From Serinus canaria (lineage: Eukaryota > Chordata > Aves > Passeriformes > Fringillidae): a stretch of DNA of 64,000 nt. The notes under the pieces were generated by a model. The model ran no database searches. It worked only from the letters and a program-made list of their open reading frames with translations, and was not told the origin of the DNA. Shown one piece after another: positions 50,471 to 63,412 of the stretch (the first letter of the stretch is position 1; every line of letters starts with the position of its first letter). The DNA is taken from NCBI RefSeq assembly GCF_022539315.1, contig NC_066329.1, forward strand, positions 4,749,072-4,813,071, read 5' to 3'. The position numbers and the translations under genes are program-made.

Positions 50471-51599
50471 TAGAGTAAAATATGTCCCCATCACTGGTGC
50501 ATGTTCCTGTTACTTTTGGAAAGTGTGAGGTCTGAAAACAGCAGGGAAAATTCCTGGAATACATTTTGCTACAGGGCAGCTGTCTATACCAGCCCACCAC
50601 CGTGGGATCTGCAAAGAAGAGGAATTATTGCAGTTTTGGAGCATCAGTAACTTCATTTCTGATTTAACCAGGGTGATTGAGTTACAAACCACCAGTGGAG
50701 GGGGAGAAAGGCTCTGAAGTCCAGTGCTGCCCATCCACATCTAACTCACCTCATGCAGAAAGGGGCACTGAAAGTGGAGAAGCACCAGTGCTTCTGCCAT
50801 CCACCCCCAATCATCTTTTACAGTGCTCTCCCAATTCTCATTAAGTGGAAGATCACTTGAAGAAGTAGCACTGGGGAAGGTGGAATGAAAACTGACTTGT
50901 GCTGGGCTCCTCATTCTCAAGCGATGCCTCACATCACCACTGAGAAAACCATTAAAGAACTAAAAAAAAAAAATTAACAGAAGAAATCACTCTGAACTCT
51001 CAAGCTTCTGTCAGCTGCTCAGTGTTTCTATAGTGGGGCCCATCTGTTCCCATCTCCCAGGAAGCGGGTACCGGGGGAGTAACTGGGATATCTCCTCAGC
51101 AAGGAGATAAAAACCCCATGGAAGTGCCTGGAGTTGTGGAAAGGGGCTTCCCCCACTGCGGGCTGCGCTGACCAGCCCAGCCCAGCCGGGATGCTCCCAC
51201 CCTCCAGTGCCTTTCAAACCTCTCCAAGTTCCAGCCAGCCTGCCAGATTTACGACGTGTTTCACTTTTTGAACATCCTTGGATCAGACTGGGGTGATGAA
51301 AGCCTGATAGCTCTGGAGATGGCTTTTTGTGCAGAGTATATTAAAAATATTGTCCCCCCATATACACACACGCAATCCTCTTCTCCCTTCCCTTAAATGT
51401 CTCTCCACTGAGAACTCCAGCCAAGTCCATCCATGCCAAGAACCTTCCCACACGCCATTCCAGCCTCTGCTTTACTTAAAATTAATTCAGAGACATAGCA
51501 CCAGGGACCACAGCCTTTGCTGGGTCTTAATAAGACCACAAGGAATAGGAAAGGAAAAAAATAAAAAAAGGAAATAAAAGGAGGGGAAAACAAAAAGAA
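50471..51599. other. No gene seen
   Basis: Ordinary unique sequence; a short A run lies near 50960. Nothing recognised. Confidence 0.5.
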
Positions 51600-52600
51600 A
51601 TGCTGCAGCAGTTCTTGTAACTGAATCTGTTGGAGTTATAAGTGTGGTAAATGCATGTTCCTGCACTATTTGGATGTCTCTGCTTTGCCTTGAGCAGCTG
51701 CTGTAATAAACTTCCCAGAAAGTATTGGATTCACGGAAGAGTTACTAGAAACACTAACAGAAACCCATGGAAATGATGTCTCAACGCACCCAATCAGGGA
51801 GATAATCCCTGCTACGATAAAGAGAAATTGAAACTCAGCTTTCTTGGCTGAGCGAGAAAATCAAAATTGCCCTCTGCATTTCAGGGAGGGGGAGGAAGAA
51901 AAGAAGGAGGGGGGGGAGATCTAATTACAAGTGTCTTGAAATTCCTTCTGCATAAAGTTTCCTTAAAGAGCTGCCAAAAAGCAAACCCTGGACGATGGCG
52001 CTGGAGGTGCCGCGCTCGGCTCAGCCGAAGCGCACGCGGCTCTGCCCCGCGATGACAAAACATTTAATTATGAGTGGCCCAATGTCTTCCACATTTGGAA
52101 ACTGGATTCCTTGACACACATAATGTACCCCATGCTGACACGACTATTTGGCAAAAGCCGAGCCTGTGATCTCACATTAATTGCTACACAAATATACTTA
52201 TTGTGGGCATGGGTTTTATATGGCTGAAGCCTCCATTTGCACATGTTCACAATAAAAACACTCCCCCCCCTCCAAATAACGATTAACTTCTTTTTTTTTA
52301 TTATTTTTTGAGAGGTTTTTTTTTTGAGATGCAGTTTAATGGCATGAGAACTGTCTGTCGGCTTCCATTACCCCTTTGTTCTCATCGTGTCTCGCTTTAT
52401 ATGTATTTTTATAAGCCTTTTAAAAGCAAGTCTCCCTGTTCTTAATTCTTCCCTCTCTTTACTTTTGTTTTTATTGTAGGGCATCAATAGAAACAGAAAG
52501 ATTTTGCTGGATTAAAGACACGGCTGTCACTTGAAAGCCAGTCCCCTGATAGAGATCTTGTAAGATCTCCCAGTTTCTTCCATCTAAGGCTTTTTGTGGG
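51600..52600. promoter_or_regulatory. Strong candidate enhancer cluster with a CpG-rich hairpin
   Basis: About 1 kb of AT-rich, motif-dense sequence. It includes ACCCAATCAGGGAGATAATC, GATCTAATTACAAGTG, AACATTTAATTATGAGTGG, CACATTAATTGCTACAC, CAGTTTAATGGCATG, TATATGTATTTTTATAAGCC and TTTTTATTGTAGGGC. In its middle a short CG-rich spot (51990-52055) contains an imperfect hairpin (52009-52040). No coding frame above about 60 codons. Confidence 0.5.
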
Positions 52601-55600
52601 GAGACAGGAGGACGGCGACACATTTCCCCTTAAATCAGTGGCCGGAGGTGCAAGATATCCATCAGTTTGTGGGACTCACCCTTTCTCCTACTCAAGCCAG
52701 CTGAATGCACTCGAGCATCCGCAGGGATTGCTCCCTGGTGACATCATGGGCCTCTAAAGTCACAGCTCCCAGGATCTCCTGCATAAGAACAAAGGATGCC
52801 AGGGTGGTGTTCACAGGGCTTCCCTTTGGTGTGTCATTGCAGAAAGACCTGAGATCTTCAACTGGTTTGCACTGAAGATCCCACAGAGGTAAACCATCTT
52901 TATCATCGAGTCCTATAGCCTTTGCCAAGCAAAGCAGCATCAAAACACCAAAATTCCCCCTTCTCCAGCTACCCCACAGCACATGGTAAGCAGGCTGTGA
53001 ACCACTGATTCTGGCTCTGCTGCTGATCCTCCCAGTGACCCTGAGCTTCTGAGTGAGCCCTGTGAGCTCTCCCAATTCAGAGGCAAAGCAACAGCTGAAT
53101 AAAGCCATGAACACCCACGAGGCTGGGGAAAATCCGAGAGTGCAGCAGGTTTGGAGATCCAAAGCTGAAGAAGCTGTTCAAGGCTCAGAGCTATCATTCC
53201 CATCACCCTGCTCAGAAGACTCCAAAACCCCTGTGGAACACCAAAGGGGCTGCCAGCAGGTGAAAGTCCCCACATTCCCTACTTCCCAAAAAAATCTTTG
53301 CAGCGCACCAATGGCTGAGCTTTATTTTTTTTTTTTCTTTCTCAGTACAAAGAAACTGTTTATTTAGAAAGATCAAGGAACCAGAAACACAGGGAAATGG
53401 TTTTTCTGCTGGGAAGGCAGCAAAGCATGCCCGGCCTCGCCGGCGTGTTCCTGCAGCGCTGCGGCAAATGCAGCGAGCTGGATGCAGCCTCGCTCCCTGC
53501 TTCCATGGCTAGTCCAGGAGCCATCAGCTCTCTCAAAGAATGACCAATTTGTTCCCCGGGGTGGCATTTCCTTATGATTCATCCCACTGTGCTGCAAGCT
53601 GGGATGCATTCCCAGGAGGACACGCTCACATGCTGGACTCTGTGCTGCAGTGAGAGTTTCCATGACCATCAAGGCTTTTTTTTCCCCTTCCAAGTGTTGT
53701 TTAGCCCCATGTGGGTGCCAGGGCAGTTTTCCCACAAGCTGGATCTGTTTTTTGATGGAGAACTGTTGCTGTTACAACCCTCAGAATGTGCAGAGTCACC
53801 CTTGTAACGGCCTCTTGGAGTGGAAATTGCATAAAAGAGGAGTGAGGAGGGTGAAAAAATTAAAACCCCCTAATTTCAGTGAGGCAGAAGTGTCTCCCTT
53901 GAGCAACAGGATGTCTTCTGTAAACACCAGGCTACCACAGCTGTCAGAGATCTGAAGTGCTGCATTAAAATATTTCATTTTATCATTGCTGAGACAGAGT
54001 GAGAAAGCTAAAGGGATCATTTCAGCCTTTCCTCTCCCCCTAGTGCTGCCAAAATCCCACCAAGAAGGGTGAAGCCTTGTTACTTTAATGGAAGTTCATT
54101 TTCCAAAGGGCAAGTTCGCCTCTAAAAAGGTTGCAGGCACTTCTCCCCCACGCACATCTACAAGGTTGCCAAGCCATAATTTTAACAGCAAATATTTTTA
54201 TTTGCCTCTTTTTTTTTGTCTTAAATCCCAGCCACTTGGGATTTATGCAGCGCATGGGAAGCAGCTTTCCTGACGGGAGCGAGTTTTCACACACAGTGGT
54301 TGTATGTGGTTCCAGCTTTTCTCTTCAAAGGAGTGGCCCAGGCACTGGCCCACATGCAAGGAGAGCAAGATGAAGTATTTTTGGGTGCCCTGATTCTTTG
54401 GTATCTAATCAGGGTTGCTGGCTGGAGTTGGCCATCTCTCATATCCAGCCGCCTGCCCAGCTCCGATAGCATCTGCAGCCTGGGACCTCACACTTCATCT
54501 GCAGCATCCACGGCCCATTGGTGCAGTGGGAGGCTTCCAAACCATGAATTATCTTTCACAAGTCACTTATCACAGAGACACATTCATCTCCAGGAGCTGG
54601 ACCCAACCCAACCCTGCTGGCTGGAAGTTCAACTGAGGGCACACACATTCACTATTTTTTCTTTTATTTGGACCATGCAATTTGGGGGTTGCAGAGCCAG
54701 ACATTAAGCTGGCTGATAGTCTAGTCCTGTGAAGCATTCTGAGTTGGCAAAGTTTTACTACTGATTTATGTGGCACAACAGCTCAGGGCCTGGGATGCAT
54801 CCATAACATTCGTTCCATCTGTCGTCAATGCAGATTCTGTTCTCCACCGCTCACGCTGGCAGGGCTTGATCTGCTCTTGATGAGGGGGGAGAAAAGGGGA
54901 TGAGAGAAGAGGAAGCTGAAGTCTCCCATTGGTGCCAATGGCTTCACGGGAGGCCTTGAGTTCTTCAGCTGCCTGTAAGCATTGTTGCTGGAGTGATAAT
55001 CTTTGGCAGCCCATTTAGGAGGGGAAGGTAATGAGTGGTCACCCTGATTTTCAGGAGGATTTCAGAATCACTGTCCACCAACAGTCTCATTTCAGGCCCA
55101 CACATGCCTGCACTAATAAAGGATAAAGGTCCAAAAAGCCATTTAGTCCTCTTGGTCTCCTACCCTTGTTCCTTGCAGGCAGATGTCCTCTCTGATCAAA
55201 CCGCACACAACACTGACTCCTTTCAGAGCAGTTAAAACCCCGCTAAACTGTGAGTTATCTTCCAAGAGTATGAGCAAGTCAGTCCAAGAAGCAAAGAGAA
55301 CATTTATCTTGGGCACAACAAAAGCCTCCAATCTGCCCTGGAGATCTCTGGCACGCCTGGGGCTGGCTGAGGCTGACAGGGCTGGAAGCTCCATCCCCAG
55401 AGCAAGTGCTGAGCACCGCTCTGGGATTCACACTGAGCTGAGAGGCCTCTTGAGCTCAGAGACAGCTGAGGCATGAGCCAGGCTGCAAGCCAGGATGCTC
55501 TTCCCCCCTTCCCAAGATTGGGAGGGGTGGGGATAGTGCCCCCCCATGCACAACCCATGTCCAAGGCTTTGCTGAAACGCTGATGATGCGATTCACCCCG

Positions 55601-57635
55601 GAATTTTACCTTCTGGTTCCTCGCCGTTCCAACGCCTCCAACATCTACAAAAAGCTGGAATTTCCTGCCAGCTCAGTGGTGCAATTTCAAATGCTTTTTG
55701 GTTTTCAACTGCGCTCTTTAATCTCCAGCCAGCTGGGCCCGTGCGTTAGCGTGAAGGCTGAAAGCTTCAGAGCTCTGGGCAGTCAGTTTTCCAAGGATCT
55801 CACCTGTGGGTGGAATGGTTTGCTGCAGCTCTGTGTTAAATTAAAAAGAAACGCACATGCAAGAGCCATGTGTCTGAGCTGGGGTGTCCCCACTGCTGTG
55901 CAGAGCAGGGGGCCAGCTCCAGGCTTCCCTTTCAGAGAGAGAGAACTGCAGGTTTAGCTCCTGATGCCAAGAAGGGCAAGGAGCAATTTGGAGCAGAGAG
56001 CTGCAGGGGCTGGCAGGTGCGGCGCGGCACGGTGCCATGAGGGCCTCCCCAGCCCCTCCATGGGGGAAGGATGGAAATCCAACCAACCTTTCTCTTTGGG
56101 AGGATACCTTTAAAGAGAATACATGCTTTCTCAAGGGTTGTCCCATTAGACAAGTGGATTTGATTCCCCTATTTCCCGTGAGAACTGTGAGAAAAGATCC
56201 CATCGTAGACTCTGCTGCGCTGTTCCCAGCCTGCACCATCATGGGAGTCTTGCAGAGAACAACCTGCTGGCCACAGCAGAATGAGCACCCCTAACTTACT
56301 CAAAGGCTTGCACAAGAACTTGCACAGCTCCAAACTATGGGGATCAGATCATCAGCTGATACAAGGTAACATAATTATTGAGAAATAAATAAATTGGGTC
56401 CAGTCCACATCACGCATGGATGTGCTCAAGGAGCAGAGACAGCTACAACCAATGTATGCATGTGATGGAGCCACAGCAGAAACATTTGAGAATTGGTCTT
56501 ATGTAATAAACCAAAAAATAGTGTGTGTCAGAGAAGAAAGAGAGGTACAAAAAAGTCCTGACCCCCTGCTCACGCATTTAAGAAAAAAAATCTGTTTATT
56601 CAAAGAGATCTGACAAGGTCTACAGCAAAATGGATGAGGAGCTGAATATGTAAAAGGAAAAACCATCCCTGAAAATAAATTCAATTATTTGGTTTTGCTT
56701 AGAGAAGCAACAAAGTTTCTGACATGTTTGTTATTCAGTCTGTCATTAGAGCTGAAAGATGTCTCAATAATGTTGTACTTACATTTTTAACATCCACTCT
56801 CCTCCAAGCAGTTTGCATATTTTCCACTACGTTAGCTGATGAAGCCATTAGTTACAGTTACTTAAAAATAAATGAGCTCTGTATTTTCCTTCCTCCACAC
56901 TCCTCATCATGAAGCTCAACAGCAGGGGAGGGGGGACAGGCAAGGGAATGATTTGGTCTGTGATGAAACAACCCAACAATGACGGGAAATGCTCAAGTTT
57001 GAGCGTGGAAGGCGAGGACAAATAAGAAAAAGCAGAAGCATCTCTTGTCAAGCAAAGAACTGATAAGGGCCTAAACAGCAGCAAAACAGGCAAAATGAAA
57101 ACCATATTTGCAAAAGAAAGTGCAGTTGGGAGGTTAATGGCATCCAACTCAATCTAGCAAGAGCAGAGGCAGGGTGGAATTTTGTTGAGTTTGCTGATGT
57201 GTGCTCACTTGGCAAATGGAGTTTTAACTCGAGCTGTTCTTTCTGCTCTTTACCCTAATCCTCCCTCCTCCCTATAAAAAAAGTACTGTAGTCAGTCAAT
57301 TCTCATGAAAATGTTCCTGTTTTTATCCATTACAGAAAAACAGGTAATTTTAATTCTTCTATCCCCTCTTTCCCAAAATTCAGCCATAAAAAAACCCCAA
57401 AGCAAAACCGACAGTTTGTGTTTTGACCGTTGAAAAGCAGAATCTGCAAGCAATTTTGCTCTGTTAATTATGCTTAAAATTAAAAAAAAAAAAAAAAAAC
57501 AAAAAGGAAAGCAGAAGATGAAGATGTTTTCTGCCATGCAGAAAAATAAAGGCAGTACATTTTCCCAACTATCTGTGAACTGCAGGAAAAAACCATGAGG
57601 GGTAGAGAAAAACCCAAGCATGCCAGGAAAAAGAA
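52601..57635. other. No gene seen; unique intergenic DNA
   Basis: About 5 kb of ordinary sequence with T/A runs near 53322-53337 and A18 at 57482-57499. AT-rich patches occur at 53960-54010, 56355-56400 and 56700-56880. Open frames up to 156 codons lack domains. No repeats of known family recognised. Confidence 0.5.
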
Positions 57636-57639
57636 CAAG

Positions 57640-57990
57640 TACGTTGCACTAATAGGTCATTGGGCAATTCTAACTCAATCCAGACTTTGTTGCTGGATAC
57701 AGATTTATCCGATATATTGACTATTGGGTCATAGGAATGGCCCTTCACACCCAGCACAGAGCAAATCTTCAAGTGCCCTCTCCATATGGGGATAGCCTAC
57801 TGAGATCCAGTCAGGTCTATTGAGCTGCTCTCATTGGGAGCTTTATCAGAAAAATAAATTTAAAAACTCCTTATTGCAATACATAACCTTAATGTTTGCC
57901 TCCCAAAGTGTTCTTCTGCAATAATCTGTGGGGTTTGGCGATAGATCCCTCCTCTACTGAATAAATCATCTCTGTCCAGGTGATATTGTC
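57640..57990. promoter_or_regulatory. Candidate regulatory element
   Basis: TTATCCGATATATTGAC, GCTTTATCAGAAAAATAAAT, CTTATTGCAATACATAAC and GCAATAATCTGTGG in a compact AT-rich block. TATTGCAATA resembles a C/EBP-type palindrome. Motif evidence only. Confidence 0.35.
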
Positions 57991-59006
57991 AGCTTCCACT
58001 GTACCACCAGTGACCAGAGAGCAGCACCAGCCCCTTGTCCTGCCAGCACACCAGCAGGGCCTCTCCAATCAACAGGGAACCACAGGCTCCTCTATCAAAC
58101 CATTGAATTATTTCTGTGAAGAAATGGGGATGAATTCAAAAACCAGAGATGTTAAAAAAACCCCAATGCTGCAGACCAGTAGTGGTCCAAATTATGGCTT
58201 GGCTATCACTGTTTTATGGGTTTCTCCCAAGTTTTGGAGCACACACTGCCACCACATGTTGTTCAACAGCTGGGGCTTTCCAAATTGTTGTCTGACAGTG
58301 GAAGATGGCACAACTTCTAGTGTGAGTTCTGGAGAACCAGGTCCTAACAATGCTATGCTGCAAACCACTTTTAGAATGTTTGAGGGTGCTTACAGCTATT
58401 ATGTTAGAAATTTCCTTAATTGCAGAGGGAGATTTTGCTGGTTTTGAGAGTATTCCCCCCTTGTAAAGTCTGTTCTACTCAAGAGCAATGCAGCTCTGTC
58501 CTCTGCTTCCAGAGCAGCTAAACCCCAGGTTTCCACAGGCCCTCTAACCAGAGAGATGGGGCAGATTCCCAACACCTGCATGTCAGACACTCTTCTTCAG
58601 CTACATCCCAGCACAAGCACAGTCACCGTGCTTGCAGGATGCTCAGGACATGCTGTCCAGCCTTGGGAAACAGCTGGCTGCCCAGAGTGCCACGCTGAGT
58701 GCTGAGCAATTGTCCCAGTTCCCAAGGGACACTTTGGGGGTCAGCCAGGCTCAGGCAGCGCACACCGATCCCACGCATGCGTCCTTCACCTCAACCGCAC
58801 CCTCGGTGCTGGGGTGTGAGAATGCTCCATCCCCTCCAGCTACTGGGGAATTCCCAAGCAGATGGTTAAACTGGATTTCCAGCTTCTCTGGAGCAGCAGA
58901 ATGGGGGTAACTCATCAGGGTGGAGGTAGGGAGCCGGCTCACGTTGCCCAGTGCTTTGTGCCCTGGGCAAGTCACAGGTCTATCGGTCACCAGTTTCATT
59001 AACTGC
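57991..59006. other. No gene seen
   Basis: Ordinary unique sequence. A 155-codon plus-strand open frame beginning at 57980 has no recognisable domain and no splice or promoter context. Confidence 0.5.
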
Positions 59007-59022
59007 AGGTGAGGTCACACCT
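59007..59022. promoter_or_regulatory. T-box binding site candidate
   Basis: AGGTGAGGTCACACCT: the T-box core TCACACCT (59015-59022) is preceded by an inverted AGGTG core and overlaps a nuclear-receptor half-site AGGTCA. It could be chance at this length. Confidence 0.3.
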
Positions 59023-62000
59023 TGGCATCTGCAGGGTACCTTGAGACCTTCACACGAGCCCAGTAATTATGCAGAAATACTGTATAAATAATGAACCATG
59101 CTGGGGAAATGCAGCACGTTTTCACTGGGGGAGTCACAGGCACCTTCTAGGAACGGGAGATTTGAACTTCACTAAAATTCCTGGGCAAGTGGGTACCTCA
59201 TTTTCTTAGACCTTCGGAAGGTACCAGGTGTGTTAGCACTAATCTGTGAGCTCTGGTGGCTCTGGAGTTCAACAACTCCTATGAGGCAGGAGCAGCAGGC
59301 AGCAGACTGAATGTTAAATGCTTAAAACAAAGGCCTGTAAGTCAATAAAGTTCAACAAAGTTGCTCATTTTTTTGCTGTCACTCACAGGCTGCTGCAGTG
59401 TTGACTCTGAAGGGTGGGAGAAAGGCAGAGGAACACACAGAATGTGAACAGAGAGAATGAGACCTCAAGGGGAGAGGGCAGCAGTGGACACAGCCCAGCC
59501 CTTGCTGACAGGTGTGGAAACAAAGTCGGGGATTTGGGAATATATGCTGGAACAGCAGTGTCAGCCAAGGAAGGAAAATCTAGGGCCCTCCTGTCCCAGT
59601 CCTGGAAATCCTCCCCTCATATGGAGGTCTCCAGCAGCTGCTCCTTCCCATGGCGGGAAGAGTAAGAGACAAAAAAAAAAATCAAAACCTCACAAACATT
59701 GACACATCTCTCTCTGCTTCAGCTCAGACCTTGCAGCTAGAGCTCAGTAGCCCCCTGGCAAAAGCCCTTCCATCCTAGGCTGCAGCCATTGGCAAAACTT
59801 GATCAACTTCATGTAGTAAGACCCAGTACAGAGAACCAGACAACCTGTCCTGGAACTGGTTATGTTGCTGGCCTCAGTATGCAGGCCTGGACCCAATTCT
59901 CCCTTCTTGTCCCCCTTCTATCCCAAAATCCAGAACAGGAGATTAAATGTATCCTGTTGAGTCCACCAGGCTGGATGGGAAGAAGAGAAGGTGAAGTTCT
60001 CTTGGTGCTTCATCCCTCATTGGGCAGCAGCTCCATTCCCATGGTCCTGTTCCTACACATCCAGGCCACAGTCCCCATTTTTGTCTCAGGAGCACCCACA
60101 AATGGAAAGGGCAATGCCCTCCCAACTCTCCACTACTTTGTTGTGTGGACATCCGGAAAGACCATGGAAATATGTTCTCTTGAGCCCCCAGGGCTTTTTT
60201 GCCTCTATTCTCAGCACTAAATCCTGGCTTGGAAAGATTTTCTCACAATATTTTCCATGTTCAGTGTGTAGAAGGGTACAAACATGTAGTTTGTATAAAA
60301 CCCCCAAGGCTGTTTGTTGGAAGGGGCTTCCTGGCTGTCCTCAGACTGATGTGACCAGGCCCATTTAGCATAGCACCAAACAAACCTCATAGTCTTGAAT
60401 TCAGACATCTTCCAAGAACAGTCCAACTCTGAAATACTGAGGGTGTCAGCACTGGAGGGGATTAAACACCCACATGCAGCTCTGAACCTCAGAACTGCAA
60501 CTTCTGTTTGGATGTAGTCCTGCCCTGAGCCCATAAACAGGGATAGATCTTCGCAACCCATGACCAGACCATGGCCTAAGATCTTAGGCTGGGGTCAAAG
60601 TGCTACATGGATTCATATCAGCAGAGCTTTACACATCTATTCTAGCTGAGAATCTGGCCACTTATGACTGGAATAGGTTTCTGAAACGTATCCAACAGGA
60701 AATCCTAAATCAAGAACACTCTGCAGTTTGAGAAGATTCCTCTCCCTCACATCCAAACCCAACTAAATGTTTTGCAACTTTTTCCATTTTAGGAATGAGA
60801 GTCTCTCTTCTCATATCTTCCTTTGCCTCCCAAACAAATAATCAAGTACACAGGAGCCCAAAATGTTTTTCCCCTCTGCTCACTTTATCCAGCGAGCTGA
60901 GACTGCAGCCAGCACGTTTAAAACTGGCCAGCTGTGCTCTGACCAGCTGACTTTGGAGGCCCAGCTGGGACAGCCAAACAGGCAATATTCCAACTGCAAA
61001 CAAATGAGGCAACACCTTCGGAGAAGGGATCGAACCAGGGGAAATGGCCACAGTTCAATTCACAGTTTCCTGTTGCTTTTCCAGGGACAGCTGCTGGGGA
61101 AGGCCAGATTCTCAGCAGGAGTAAACTGGTCCTGCTGCTTGGAGTTCCCCGGCTCTGCACCAATCCTCACCACCTGAAAACATGGCACAACCTGGTTCAC
61201 ATTTGGGCTTTGCTCTGCTGCCTCCCTGTTATCATCCTGCATCTACAAATAGCTGCACTAGGAGAGAGAAGGGGAATAACAACCAAAATTTGTCTAGTCC
61301 AGAAATGGCTTCCTGGAACTTATTTGTTGGTCTTTTTTTTTTTCTTTTCTGAAAGTAGATAAAGTCGTCCATTGTTTGTCTTGGCTGCCTATAAACTCAT
61401 GCTGCTGAGAGCAGCCTTTGATCACAGGGCTATTGGGAAGCTGACCCGTGACAGCCAATCCACTCCCTGCTCTTCCAGTCTCACCAACCCGGCCCTGACT
61501 TCCTTTTCCATAAAAAGCCATAAAAAAAATTTATACATACATTATCCAAGAGCCCTTGCAGCAGTCTAGGGATGCTGATCTAACTAGCTTACAGACAATT
61601 TCAATATCAGGCTATTCCCTTCCTCAAGGGCTTCTGTGACGGGAATAGGGAAGGAAGGAGTTTGTGATTATCAGATGTTCTGCCATGAGCAGCAGCAGCT
61701 CCATCCAAACTTGCATCAGGATGTATCCAACATATCCCCTTTGAAAGGGGCAAACCATAGCCCTATAAAACACTGTCAGGAGTCTATTTCATGTCCTCTT
61801 TTCCCACTGAGAAGTTTCTGGACATTTGCGTAGGATTTCTGTGTTCCTGGGATCTGGTCAGAGCTCCCAGCTCTAGCTGGTTTCCTGCACATCCAGAACA
61901 TTTTTGCAGCATGTGTTGCCCAACCGCAGAGGCTGCAGGCACAAAACACATTTTCTTCTGACACCTAGCAGGGAGTTTTTCTACGTAAGTCCCTCTGTGT

Positions 62001-62269
62001 AATGTGACTCATTGCTCCCACACTTCATGGAAGCAGCATGCTTAGTTTATTCTAGCATATCCCGACCATATTCCCAAAGCACTGGATTTGCAAAGCTTGT
62101 GTAAACGATCTGGAGTGTGAGCACAAGCAGGGCAAAGCTTCCCAGCAATTCCCCACAGATGCCAGCTCAAGCCCTGTGTTCCACCCCAGCAAAATGACAT
62201 GAAAAAAAACAGTGCAGATGACCTGGGAGACACAGGGTAGTAAAAAAAGAACTTTTAAGGAATAAGAGG
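59023..62269. other. No gene seen; unique intergenic DNA
   Basis: About 3.2 kb without recognised repeats or exons. T/A runs are short. A mildly AT-rich stretch near 59325-59375 is the only compositional change. Confidence 0.5.
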
Positions 62270-62840
62270 TACACATCTCTCTAATATCTTTTTACCTGCC
62301 AGCATGAATCAGTGAACTCTGAAAGCTGGGGTGGTAGAATTGCTGCAAGGCTGGGTTTATTAGCTGCCTCCTTCATCAGGGGACTCAGGTGATCTGATAT
62401 GTATCAAATGATATCTAGAAGACTCAAATAATGCCCTTATCATCTCCCACTTGTGATCTGGGAGTCAAACTTCCACGTCCTTTGTTCTTGGAGTCCTACA
62501 CCACGCTCGAGCCATTAACATCTCCAGTCCAAAATCAGTCCCACCCACATATGCAGCAGCACAATTACACTGGCTTAAGCAGCTCCACTGGTGCAGAAAT
62601 ACATGACTGTCAAGGCAACCTTTAGAGCAGAGTCAGGAACAAGACACGTTCTTGCTGTGCTTGGTTTTATCTGATACATTAGCTATGAAAATGATCAGAC
62701 AAGCCAAATGTTCAGACTAACGTCTTGCTCTTGTGTCTGGCCACAGAGTGGAAAGTCAAGTTCCAGTTAGTTGTGGTCTGAACAGATGCAAAAGGCAAAA
62801 AACAGCTAATTATTTCTAATTCTCCAATAATAATGCCAGG
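62270..62840. promoter_or_regulatory. Possible regulatory region
   Basis: GGGTTTATTAGCTGCC, three GATA cores in TGATATGTATCAAATGATAT (62395-62414), and ACAGCTAATTATTTCTAATT followed by TCTCCAATAATAATGCC at 62802-62837. Weak to moderate motif evidence. Confidence 0.3.
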
Positions 62841-63015
62841 GCAGCAGAGGGAAATATGTGACTGGTCTATAGTTTCTCAGAAAGCTTGTAGCAAGGCCAG
62901 GGAGAGAATGTGGTGGTTACATAAACTGGTTCAGCTCTGGCCATGGCATTTTCCCCTTTCTCTCCAGATCACCTTCAAAACCCACAAAATACAGACTCAG
63001 GCCTCCCAATTTCTG

Positions 63016-63412
63016 AGAATCTTGGAATGGTTTGGGTTGGGAGGGACCTTAAAGCCCATCCAGTGCCACCCCCTGCCATGGGCAGGGACACCTTCCACCA
63101 TCCCAGGTTGCTCCAAGCCCCATCCACCCTTGCCTTGGATACTTCCAGGGATCCAGGAGCAGCTCAAGCTTCTATGGGCACCTTGTGCCAGGGCCTCAAC
63201 ACCCTCACAGGGAACAATTCCTTCCCAATATCCCATCCATCCCTGCCCTCTGGCAGTGGGAAGCCATTCCTTGTGTCCTGTCCATCCATCCCTTGTCCCA
63301 AGTCCCTCTCCAGCTCTCCTGAAGCCCCTTTAGGCACTGGAAGGGGCTCTGAGGTCTCCCTAGAGCACTCTCCAGCTGAACACCCCCAGATCTCAGCCCA
63401 GTTCCCTCAGTT
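63016..63412 (-). mobile_element. CR1 LINE 3' fragment (songbird/Neoaves-type)
   Basis: Complement of a CR1 3' end: GGAATGGTTTGGGTTGGGAG, GACCTTAAAGCCCATCCAGT, CCATGGGCAGGGACACCTTC, AGGTTGCTCCAAGCCCCATC, then AAGTCCCTCTCCAGCTCTCC and AGCTGAACACCCCCAG. About 400 bp remain, 5'-truncated. This wording is typical of CR1 copies in songbirds and other Neoaves and differs from the copy at 32.9 kb. The 166-codon open frame across it is spurious. Confidence 0.92.

Noticed and set aside
57980..58447. 155-codon plus-strand open frame
   Set aside because: No domain, no neighbouring exon; ordinary intergenic composition.
62833..63333. 166-codon plus-strand frame
   Set aside because: Most of it is antisense CR1 sequence.
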